From Cymbomonas tetramitiformis (Eukaryota; Chlorophyta; Pyramimonadophyceae; Pyramimonadales; Pyramimonadaceae), in contig LGRX02026025.1 in assembly GCA_001247695.2 (NCBI GenBank), positions 1 to 64,000 on the forward strand: DNA of 64,000 nt, read 5' to 3'. This document shows positions 54,153 through 64,000 of this stretch, in pieces; position 1 is the stretch's first letter, and each line of letters opens with the position of its first letter. The position numbers and the translations under genes were made by a program. The notes under the pieces are model-generated. The model was not told the origin of the DNA and made no database searches. It saw only the letters and a program-made list of their open reading frames with translations.

Positions 54153-54164
54153 ATCAGTGGCCAC

Positions 54165-54849
54165 TATCAGGTGCGACTAGCGGTACGTTGATTGTCGTTT
54201 CCACAGACTTTGTTCGAGATCTGAGCACCAAAATGCTCAAGCCGTACTGCCGAAGGGATCAAGTTTTGTTTTGATGTATTTCAATCCCTACAGTAGCCTT
54301 ATCGTTATGCCTAATCGCACCCAAGCTCTGTGTCACTCTATGACGGTTTGGCTAATTCCCCTTGCACCAAGCAGAAGCACCACGACCAAGCACCAGCATC
54401 AGCATCAGCACCACACCCGACGCGAGACCTGACCGACACGACATCGACAGATGTACAGTACAGTACAGTACTGTAGAGATCAACAGAAGAGAGCGCTTGC
54501 GACGTTGCGAGAGACGAAACTTCTCTGACTTCTCGTCTCACGTCTAAACGTTCTGCCCATATCGGCGTATCAACATCAGCTAAATATTCGATTTTTTCTG
54601 CAAATAGTTTATTTCGGATTCAGGGCACCTTGAGCCTGGAGAATTAGAATGGTGGACATCTGTTTTGTGCGCTGACTCACGTTGCGAACCTCTAGGAGGT
54701 TTTCAGCGTCAACAACGTTTGAAGGACTGACCGAAATTCGCTTGGTGCTCCCCAAATTCGTTTTCTCGTGGCGAATCCTTCGCTATCGCACGTCTTCCCG
54801 CTGGAACGAGGAGTTTTGGATATATGAGTGATATGCGAGCGTAACAGAA
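54165..54849. other. Intergenic region between divergent genes
   Basis: Divergent promoter region for the genes at 54152 (minus) and 54850 (plus). It holds a perfect GTAC-type palindromic run TGTACAGTACAGTACAGTAC near 54450-54475. Nothing else is assignable. Confidence 0.35.
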
Positions 54850-55966
54850 ATGGACGGTGACGACACAAACATGTCAGATATTCGTGAAAGCACGTCAGGT
54901 TCTTCTTCTCGAACGACTCAAGTTCCTTCACTTAATTTAAGTCAGCGAACATTAGCCCTGAATCCGTCGTCGTTTTCCACCCCAGCCTCAGCGCAGTATC
55001 GCAAACCGCCCGCACCAAACCTGGGCCAGACATCCACAACTGCTTCTTCCTCCCAGCATCGGAAGCCACCACTGCCACGTAGCACGTCTACGGTACACAC
55101 TTTTTCTCGCGCAAACTGGTTTTTGTGAAACGGGGTTCTTCCTAACATATTTTTTGTAGTCCCCTGAAACTTTTCGAGATAGTGTCGCAGCATCGAACAT
55201 CGCGCTCTTCCCGACAGAACTGGGAATCTTCTGGATAGCTTCCAGTCCAAACCTTGCAAAAGCTGCGGTGAACGCCATTTATTCGGACGTAGTGTTCCTG
55301 AGATGTTTGTCGCTACACATTGCGGAGACAAGCAGCGATTGCGTCCTTCATCACTGCTTCAATTTGACCTCCTTGGCGGTCTGTGTTTCGCAGGGTGTCT
55401 CAACCCCTGGCTCGATCTCAACCGTTACGGCGGGCTCCGGGATACCCCCTGGCTCGATCTCAACCGTTACGGCGGGCTCCGGGATACCCCCTGGCTCTAT
55501 CAAACAACCGCAGGGCAGGTATGCACCATTGCGAGGTTTCCACAACTGTGGGTTCTCCTGGTCATGTGCGTCCTTTCTGTCTAGGATCTCTTCCCGATGG
55601 GTTCGGTTCTACTGCTCCGCACGAACGACTGCTAACTTGTGTATCATTCATCACCTTGGTGTTGCTCGTAATTATTCGCCTTTCCACTGCAGGCTGCTAC
55701 GCTTTGCTAACGAGGCTTCCAAGGGTTCCTGCAGCGGTGACTCACTACCCGCCCGACACTGCCTCCCTCTTGGAAGCACGTGCACGAACCGAGCGTTTGT
55801 GCGTGCCGTATTCGGACCACCAAAACTAGAGCCCCTTGAATCTATCCACGGCTACAGCGACGAGCACGGATGTGTGTCGTTCGCGCCTGCCACTGCATCT
55901 TTTCTTCTGTTTGGAAGTTCCCGTCTTGAACCCTCGATGCATTCACCGGCGAGGCTACTCGTCTAA
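54850..55966 (+). CDS. Hypothetical gene, at least two exons
   Basis: Exon 1 is 54850-55092 (ATG; Ser/Thr/Pro-rich, 81 codons) ending at a GTACAC donor. Exon 2 starts at 55160 after TTTTTTGTAG, in phase 0, and is open to TAA at 55966. The second exon begins with a folded-looking part (ETFRDSVAASNIALFPTELG). It later holds a perfectly duplicated 18-residue unit (STVTAGSGIPPG; 39-bp DNA repeat at 55410-55490). Further GT..AG introns of length divisible by three may lie in exon 2 (for example before 55395), so the middle may not be coding. No known domain. Confidence 0.4.
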
Positions 55967-57730
55967 GTCGACCGATGGATGAAGGGAAGTATCGACTTGC
56001 GGATACTTGCGGCCTAACTATGGGAGTTGTTGTGTGAACTCACAGGTAAATTGTCGCAGGGTGCCGCGACCTCCTCAAGCAGTGAGACCCTGACGCGAGT
56101 CGGAGGTGCGCCCAGCGCCTCGAATCTTCAGGTGTCTTTCTCCAGGATGGCATCCGCTCTTGGCAATATGCGAGGTTTTCCGCTGTGGCGAGCCGGTGGC
56201 GCTGTGCAACCACCTGCCTTACCTTGCCGTGGGTTGCAAGTGGACTCAGAGTGGCTCCGGAGTCTGAAGAATGTGAGAGCAGCTTGGAATATGATCCATC
56301 TCACTAGATCGGAAAACATCGAGGCTGCTAGCAGGTGTCATCAACTCGAGAAGTAGCGTGCATCGCGGGCCTTCCTCCGCGCAAAGCGGATCCACTTCAG
56401 CGCTGACTACCAGCGGTTCCCTACAACATGACCTCGAGATATTCAACATGGTATGTTAACTTAGGCGCTTCCGACACCGCCCCACGCACCTTCTAAGGCC
56501 ATATAACTTCCGCATCCATCAAGATATTTTATCTCCTCTGAAAATCGAACAGTGCAGCACTACCTTCACATCACTACCGAGTCATGGATTGGGTCGATAC
56601 ATAGCATGCAGGTGTGATGTGAGACACAGCGCACCTGAGCTGACTGTTGCACCTTCGGGAATGTATGCAGCATAAGCAGCTGTGGTGCAGGAGGCGATGT
56701 GCCTAAACTGGGTATTCCAAGTAGGGGGAGGATATGCAACACAGGCAGCTGATAGGGAGGATATGCAACACAGGCAGCTGATAGGGAGGATATGCAACAC
56801 AGGCAGCTGATAGGGAGGAAATGCAAAACACGCAGCTGTTGCGCAGCATGAGCTGACTTTTCCAAATGACTTTTCCAAATAGGGGAGGATATGCAATATA
56901 TGGAGTTGCCATATGAGCAGCAGCTCGCCTGCGCTAACTATTGCACTTTTGGGGGCTTTACGCAGTACAAGCAGATGCGGCGTGAGGAGCAGCGTGCCTC
57001 AGCTGACTGGTCCTCACCTTATCGTTTCGTCGACGATGCCGTCGACGAGCCCTTTACTTTCGGGAGCATCTCAGTACTGATACCCTCCTTTACACTGCTT
57101 TAAGCTTCTCACATTCCTTGTAAGATCTGAAGTAGTCTCAGTAGTATTGAAAACATACTTTCCTTCAGGGGTGGCTGACTGTATTGTATACCATAGAGGA
57201 TTTGCTTCTGACTCAAGAGCTGAGAGTGAGTATGAGTGGGACCCCTTGTTATTCATTTATGTGAAGGAATCACAGGCAATCCTTTCCCAAATCGTAACCA
57301 GTGGGGACTGCGATAAAAACAGTCAAGTTTTCATAACATGTGCACTCCAAGTCAGCAGAGATTGTTGATGAAGATCATAAGGGAGTGCGCTTCAGTCGGC
57401 ACATCTCTTTACTGTCTCTTCATACTGTCACGGCCTAAGCACGCAACTTGCACTCCTATCACACTATGCTTGCCTGGCCTGAAAGGTTCTGCAGGTTGAA
57501 GGTATCAACTTCGGTCGGCGGACTTATGGCCTGCACTTCTTATATGTTTTGTTGTCCGATCGACGCTGGTCTGAGATGTTGTGTTTTGGGCAGGCACGTG
57601 AGGTGAACCCTCTGGAGGGAATGAATTTCGGTCTCGATGGGTTTTCAGATTGGTTCCGTTCGATGGAGGAAGCTCTACAGCAGCGTAGGTCACGCACCAG
57701 AGGCAGCTCTCCTCGCACAGGGTTGGGCTG
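55967..57730 (+). other. Possible further exons, weak support
   Basis: Frames that may be exons are 56043-56130 (after CTCACAG; Ser/Thr-rich), 56148-56356 (WRAGGAVQPPALPCRGLQ), 57147-57290 (GVADCIVYHRGFASDSRAES) and 57500-57731 (YGLHFLYVLLSDRRWSEMLC). Acceptor and donor sites exist around them, but I could not build one consistent model, so no gene is drawn. Confidence 0.25.
56725..56837 (+). repeat. 29-bp tandem repeat, four copies
   Basis: The unit GATAGGGAGGATATGCAACA + CAGGCAGCT is repeated three times exactly or nearly so, with a decayed copy at one end. It gives a periodic antisense frame that is not a gene. Confidence 0.9.
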
Positions 57731-59230
57731 AATTTTGCAGAGGAGTTAGATGTGAGAAGCATCTACATTTCACTTACTGGGCGTGTTGACCATAAGCGCT
57801 TGAAGCATATGTTGGTTGATTTGTATGTGCCGTTCCCAACACTTATTTGTAGGTGCGTCGCATTTTCAAGAAGCTGCCTAATCCTTTCGGAAATGTCAAA
57901 AATTCGTTATAAAAAATAGTGATCACGCTGAAAGTGCAACGAGCATACCCATACATTCTTTTAGATTTTTTCGCACGGTGAAGCATCCATTCCTTTAAAT
58001 CTATGGAATTTACAATGATCAGAAACATGGATACTTATGTCTCGATGTACATCCATCATTCAAGTTTCCTATGAAAATCATCAAGTATACAATAGCTGGT
58101 TTCGTCTCAGGTATTTGTTAGTGTTTCTTTAACTTCCCGTTTGCAAGGTTTTTTGTCGAATTCCATATTTTGTTCGCAACAAAGTTAACTAATCTTCTGC
58201 ATCGGCCGTTGCTCTATTTATGTGCATTATTGCACTCATCATCGGAATCTTCTGCATCTTGGAACACTTCATTATTGCGTATACATGTTGCCTCTTCTCC
58301 TGTTGCGATAATAAAGATGATCATATTGCTCCACTGTATTTTTTTATTTTTGGATCATTCGCTTCGGGGTTCCAATAAAATAACACGTTCGCTTTTGCAT
58401 TGAAGCTACGTATAGCTCGTCTCAGTGTTGGTCTTGATGAAACGGGTCGGAGGCGGTTACTGCGGTTTGAGGGCTCTTTCCGCGAGTCATTTCCCCAAGC
58501 GCGGCGCCCTCTTATCGGTGTAGGTCTTCGAATAATGGTATACGTACTTCAATTCCTTTGTTGCACGTAAGCGTGCGACGACCTTCGCACTACGTACACA
58601 GGCTCCGTCCACTCGTCATCATCCCGCTCAATCTCCAGAGCCACCACCCAGCTCTCCACCGCCGTCATTTGCTCGTAGTTCAACACTGTGCGTTGCAAAC
58701 CCATCTCGCTACCCTCACTCAGAGGGTAGCAGCAAGATGCCATCGGTAAAATGACGACAGGTGGTATTACCCACCGCTCGTCACCTACCCATGACGCTTG
58801 TCGTGTCTCGCAGCAAAGGATAAGCCCTGCCTATAGGTGGCCACTTATGTTCCGAAAATTTGGACTTGGCCCTCGCCGTGCGTGCTCCGTTCAAACATCG
58901 ATTAAGACGGTTGATATGCAGAGCTCTTACAACATCACAATGACAAGCATTCCTCAGCATTATCACGCCTAGTGCGATAGCGTATACCATACAGACGCTC
59001 GCCACAAACAGTACCATAGCTTATAGGATACAAACATTTTATCGCGCGCGCGCTATCGAGCGTGGATCTTGCCATAACAGCGTGACAGGTCACATCAGAG
59101 GCAAGGAGAATAAATATATGGCTAACGGTATAGCAGTGGACGATAAGGTAGGCTGATGCGGCGAAGAATGCGCGACAGGCTGGGGAGCAAAATGGAAGGT
59201 GGCGGAGAATTCTAGTCAGTGGACGTGTTT
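57731..59230. other. Gene-poor stretch
   Basis: A/T-rich to about 58400. One minus-strand frame, 58549-58743 (64 residues from ATG; MTAVESWVVALEIERDDDEW), has a protein-like composition. It may be an exon but has no recognisable family. Nothing else supported. Confidence 0.35.
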
Positions 59231-60127
59231 TGTGCCCGGAGGCACAGCGTGAGCCGATATGCCTATGCGTCCGTATGTGTGTCATCGGGAGTAATCTGGG
59301 ATTGGCACGATGACAGTGAAATTGGGCTTGAAATCACGATGAGAATGAGTACCAGATGTCCGGGGTATGACAGTATGACACTATGACAATGTGACACTAT
59401 GACACTATGACACTATAGTAGTATGACAGTACTGTGGGGTGGTCATCGTGGCACTCAGTCAGACCCTCGAAGAATGGTCAGATTCGCATCGGGATCGGAA
59501 AGACAATGAAATCGAATATCAGATGTCGGGGCTATGACAGTATGACAGTATGACACTATGACAGTATGACAGTACAGTAGTATGACAGTACTGTGTGGCA
59601 GTCATCGTGTCAGTCTGTCGATATAACATCTGAATCGAGAATGACGAATCGGAATTAGAAATGAGATCGGATCGGGAATTGAACGTTGAGCCGAAGTGTG
59701 ACATCGGCTGCCGGGTGGTTGACCCTGCAACCTGAGTGACGAGTGAATAAGTAGAGCACTTGAGAAGTGTTTAGCCTTCAGAACTCGGAACCGAATTATC
59801 GTTTGTACCTCAATCTGGCCCTGATCCAGTGTATTATAAAATCCGAATTGTGTACCTTTGCACGTTCAATCAAAAACATTATTCCGAGCATCTGTCGTAC
59901 TGCCCACGGGCACATTTGGTATCAATAGCGTTACTTTGAACGTTTCCACGCGTTCAGCCACGGCGTTCACGTAACTTTCGTTATACTGCGGGGGGAGACC
60001 TGTACTTTTGGGATACTGGGCGCAACTTTTACGTCAGAAAAGTCTTTTTTTTTTCAGAGAAGGAATCCATATACCGTTCCCAAAAGTCACGAAACATCAG
60101 TATAACGTTCCCTTAACAGTGGGGGCT
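59231..60127 (+). repeat. 890-bp dispersed repeat, copy 2
   Basis: Second copy of 24546-25432, same orientation, beginning TGTGCCCGGAGGCACA and ending AACAGTGGGGGCT. Differences are scattered substitutions and changes in the number of TATGACACT units. A MITE starts at the very next base. Confidence 0.88.
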
Positions 60128-60564
60128 TGTCAGGGTTATGACCGATGACATATGTGTCATACATGTCATACGTGTCATACCTGTCATCCATGTCATGTCA
60201 TGTCATGTCATATATTATTATGACAGTCGGTCGTGTCATATATTATTATGACAGCCGACAGTATGGTCGATCATGACTGTACAGGTCGAGTCGCGTCATA
60301 CATGTCGAACTCTCGATGACAGGGATGCCTGATGATATGACATAATCATCTGGCGACATGTACAGTCATCGTCGACCGTACTGACGACTGTCATAAATGT
60401 ATGACGCGACTCGACCTGTACAATCATGATCGACCATACTGTCGACTGTCATAATAATATATGACATGACATGACATGACATGACATGACATGGTATGAC
60501 ATGTATGACAGGTATGACACGTATGACATGTATGACACATATGTCATCGGTCATAACCCTGACA
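60128..60564. mobile_element. Large palindromic MITE
   Basis: The 437-bp sequence is a near-complete palindrome. It starts TGTCAGGGTTATGACCGATG and ends with the exact reverse complement; arms of ~180 bp surround a ~80-bp centre. The arms hold repeats of the ATGACATGTC/TGTCATACG type. No coding capacity. A single-arm remnant is at 46952-46994. Confidence 0.88.
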
Positions 60565-63500
60565 GATCTCCCCTCTTAAGAGAGTTGTGACCTCACAACG
60601 GGCATACCTTTGTATATGTCTTTGATGTCTTTGTTGTTGTCGCTTCTTGCTGGTACCAGTCTTCTTACACCGATTTGAGGCGTCCCTCATGGTGTTTTTA
60701 GGTTATTGGGGGGAACTGAGTCCACTTTAGTCCCTCACCTTAGGCATTTAGCCATACAGTCCTTAGGATGCAGCCCACCTTTCCGGAAATCGTATCGTTG
60801 AGTGACGTTCCAAGGTTCAATGAAGAGCGTTTTCGCGATACAATCCTACGCTGGATTACTGATTGATCCACACGTTAGCATGTATGTGCTAGACGATTCA
60901 AAGCATCCGAAGTCTACGTTACGGATTATTTGCGCTAGCCGTCGTCGCCTTTGCGCGATCGATGATCCCACGATTATAACGAATTATATTCGAACGATTC
61001 TCGGCCTGATATAGTGCACCCAACTCTTCCTCCCCTCCTTAAGCTACTTTGGAGGATCCTAGGCGGTGATGGGGAGCCCGATTTCGATAATAAACGAACA
61101 AAGAGGCTTGTTTTAATGCAAACGGAGCGGCCCTGATGCTTAACGGAATTGGACTTATAATCCTTAACCGGTCTGCTCAACTCCTCAATATTTTTGTCCA
61201 GTACGCACGCTTTGACGAACATCTATCGCGATGAGTGAGAATGAATTCGCCACGTACTAATGTGAAATTTATTTAGTCATGTTTGTCAAGCACAACTTAG
61301 GATCACAACTCCGTCCACCTCAGTTATCCGGTAGCGCGGATTTACTGGCCACAGAATCCGATGACAAACCACGGTCTTGGCAAAGGTAGCATTAGCAGTT
61401 TTTTCACAGATATTGGTACCCGCATATGCGTATCTGTGTAAGGGTATGATTTATACAAGGCTCACTACACCTTAGCAAGGAAGGATCAATTCCTGCTCCT
61501 GTCATATCAATTTGATGCAGGGTAAAAATGTTAGGGATATAACCCTGCAGTTCTCGGGTTGCAGCCCATTGCACCGAAGGTGCGTCGCAGTCTTTGGGAT
61601 GCAGCCCTGCAGTTCTTGGGATGCAGCCCTGCAGTTCTTGGGATGCAGCCCTGCAGTTCTTGGGATGCAGCCCTGATATATATATATATGTGACCGATGG
61701 ACGAAAACCTCTTGGGTACATGTTTCCATGGCCTGATTTTTATATGGTCGGCAATTTTTGGCAAAAAGTCATTGGCTATCAGTTTTTGACTTAGAAGCCA
61801 CAATGTTATAGAAGCTGCGACCTATTGTAACCATATGCGGTAGTTATGCCTTCAGCATACGTAGACAATATGATTATGTGGAACTTATAATCCCACTTAA
61901 GTTGCATCATGATAAATTTATCCAGGTGTTAACAAGTGTTCAGGATTTGATAAGGGGTTGACGCCCCACAAGCCAAAGGTCACTGTCTCATAAGGCTCGC
62001 CTCAAGTGTGCGGCTTTGAGGATTAGCGTCCTGGCGAGGCACAGTCATGATGCTTCCTAGTCCATAATGGAGCTGGAAATGAGAATGCTCAAGATATCCG
62101 AAGACAGGAAGGCTTTTGGTTGGCCAGAGTTACTGTCAAGATGCTTAACCTTGATGGAATGGCATTCGGATACAAACTGTGCAACCATGCATGTGACTTA
62201 TGCATTGGTGTATGACTTTGATGAATTGTCTCTTGTCGTGAACCTGGAAGGAATGACGGGCAAATAGCTAGAGTGGCGGATTTACTCACTCGGCTTTTCT
62301 GTTATGGAATTCGATGCCTGATGGCACAACTAGCAATCCTTTGCTCAGATGCTTTCCTTAAGACATTGGCAACAACTTGTGTGCCAGCTTCTCTAAATTT
62401 GGGGAGAAACCATGGATCAACAATTCATCAATCAAAACACATGTATCAAGGTTGATTCATCGAATCCTTCAACTCTTGAATTTCGACAATCAGCATCTCA
62501 GACTGTTGACGTCATAGTGATGGTCGTAAGCTTACAGTATAGCTTATTCACCTTTGAAAAACCATCGTTCTCCAGTATCAGTGCCCTTCATATAATATGA
62601 TAGAGCCGGAGAAATATGCATCTATGATTTCTTCATAATGAACTTCATGTGTTAGTAAGTCAAATAAGACTTCATTTGATGTTTCAATCGGCATGATGTA
62701 CCGTGTCATCAATTTTATGGCTGCTATACACAGATGCTGGAACTTTTAATAAGATCTTATTTAATTTTCCAAGCAAAATCACAATGATGTAAGGTGTGGC
62801 AGCTGTATGAAAATGAATGAATCTATATTCTTCCTCCCCCTCGCAAAAAGAGATGTATCAAACCAATCAGATGGTGATGGAGGATGTTATTCAATCATTA
62901 TGTTATGTGAAAAATGATTTGATAGAGAATCAGATTGAGATTACTCATCGAATGCTTTAGAGGTAACAATGTCAATCTGAACATTGATTCTCTCTACGTC
63001 ATATTGGCAATATGCCTGACATTTTTGAATGTGGCAAATGCCAGATGATGTCAAATGCAGTCGTTGGGTTGCAGCCCACATACTTTGTCAGTTTAGGGTC
63101 AATATAGTGTACCCAATTTTAGACAATGGTTCTGGAAAATGATTGTCATGATGAACAAAGAAATCAGTGATGGTACCGAAGTTAACTTTGGTATCGAAGC
63201 TAATGGAGAGTCAATCAAGAAGTGTCCGTAATGACAACAAATTAATACGAGTTATATTTTCGTAGTTGATGGATGGCTGACATGTCATTTCATTATGAAT
63301 AGAACATGGCATTGCCTAGTGATATGTGTATATTCTTCAGCACATGATCACTTATCTCAATGGCGCCCATTTTATTTTTGGGCAAACACTATTCAGAGAC
63401 TTGTTATGATAAAGAAGTATGAATGGTGAATGTGTCATTTCAATCCGATAGAATTGTGACTTGTTTTATGACTATAAAATTTCTGTCACTTTCCAGAATG

Positions 63501-64000
63501 AGGATGAACTGTGCTTGGAGACCGTATGCAGATTGCAGGGTTTCCAAGACTTCGTGGCCTACGAAGAGTCAACCTATAAGAAAACAGAGATTTCGGGTCG
63601 GCCGGCTTTTCTCTAAACTTCTTACCCCCAGCTTCGGTACCTAAGAGAGCCAATGAAATAAGAGAAAACCGCTTCTTTTGCCAGCTAGCTTTTCTCATCC
63701 TCAATGGGTGCGCCCGCGATACCGATAGGGTTATCAATAGGGGACTAACTTTTAATGTACTCCGCCTTTGGGGGTGAAATTGCACCCAACATATGAGCTT
63801 GTATATACGAACTTATTGGAACATATTTGAAAAAGTTCTCCCCTACTTTTATCACAATTTACAGCTTTAATTCTCTTATTTTGTTGAATTTTAAGAAAAT
63901 GTCCCGGGGCCTAGCCAGCCTCGATATTTCTTATTTTTGCCAATCTCTTAACTTTTAAAACCAGCCAGCTTTTCTCCTAAACTTTTGACCCCCAAAAAAG
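60565..64000. other. Non-coding stretch, no gene supported
   Basis: Only short frames. 60802-61014 (70 residues), 61020-61222 (minus) and 62067-62267 (66 residues, MELEMRMLKISEDRKAFGWP) have protein-like composition but no recognisable family. Near 63594 and 63961 a sequence of the type GCTTTTCTCYTAAACTTYTKACCCCC is repeated. GGRTTGCAGCCCA-like words recur at 60768, 61560 and 63065. Confidence 0.4.
61585..61675 (+). repeat. 22-bp tandem repeat
   Basis: Four copies of TGCAGTTCTTGGGATGCAGC + CC, preceded by two diverged copies (61545-61570 and around the CAGTCTTTGG at 61588). They produce matching repetitive short frames on the minus strand. Confidence 0.9.

Noticed and set aside
61020..61225. 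rRNA fragment
   Set aside because: The sequence looked structured and G/C-mixed, but I could not match it to any conserved rRNA block.
61585..61675. CRISPR-like array
   Set aside because: The 22-bp units are directly adjacent without unique spacers; it is a simple tandem repeat.

Overview
The window is eukaryotic nuclear DNA from an organism whose host genes carry GT-AG introns. It is dense with mobile elements and short on host genes. The only host gene I can name with confidence is a five-exon Cu/Zn superoxide dismutase (10270-12328). The mix of an algal-virus-like insertion, LTR elements carrying methyltransferases, a CACTA transposon and a LINE fragment suits a unicellular alga. A prasinophyte-type green alga is my guess; the sequence does not prove it.

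Layout. 1-2600: small hypothetical genes, including a two-exon gene. 2681-9514: an AT-rich virus-like insertion with a capsid-associated candidate, a double-jelly-roll-type major capsid protein, a C5 cytosine methyltransferase and a tyrosine recombinase. Three long related hairpins punctuate it, and a gene-poor repeat-rich stretch follows. 10270-12328: the SOD gene, whose third intron is filled by about eight copies of a ~115-bp tandem repeat. 13766-23489: remains of Ty3/gypsy-like LTR elements on the minus strand. One part carries an integrase tail, PHD finger and amino-methyltransferase-like protein. The other carries RT-RNase H, a DNMT3-like cytosine methyltransferase and gag. 23511-27632: foldback MITE, an 890-bp dispersed repeat and a LINE reverse-transcriptase fragment. 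27633-34920: a CACTA/EnSpm element with a multi-exon TNP2 transposase between large GGTCCATG repeat arrays. 35294-46745: two partial Ty3/gypsy elements on the minus strand, one gag-protease and one integrase-chromodomain-C5 methyltransferase. 47367-51046: an LTR element with a 5-bp target duplication that encodes only a gag-like protein, next to an inverted partial relative (51140-52193). 53643-57730: two hypothetical genes. 57731-64000: mostly non-coding, with a second copy of the 890-bp repeat and a large palindromic MITE.

Common thread. Four mobile-element methyltransferases of three types lie in 64 kb. In two separate retrotransposons the order is integrase, then a chromatin-reader domain, then a methyltransferase. 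One of these retroelement methyltransferases belongs to the same distinctive PCTQYS family as the one in the virus-like insertion. This suggests exchange of DNA-modification genes between a DNA-virus lineage and LTR retrotransposons. Most retroelement frames carry frameshifts or stop codons, so these copies are probably decayed. The frames of the three virus-like genes with clear ATG starts, and the SOD frame, are intact.
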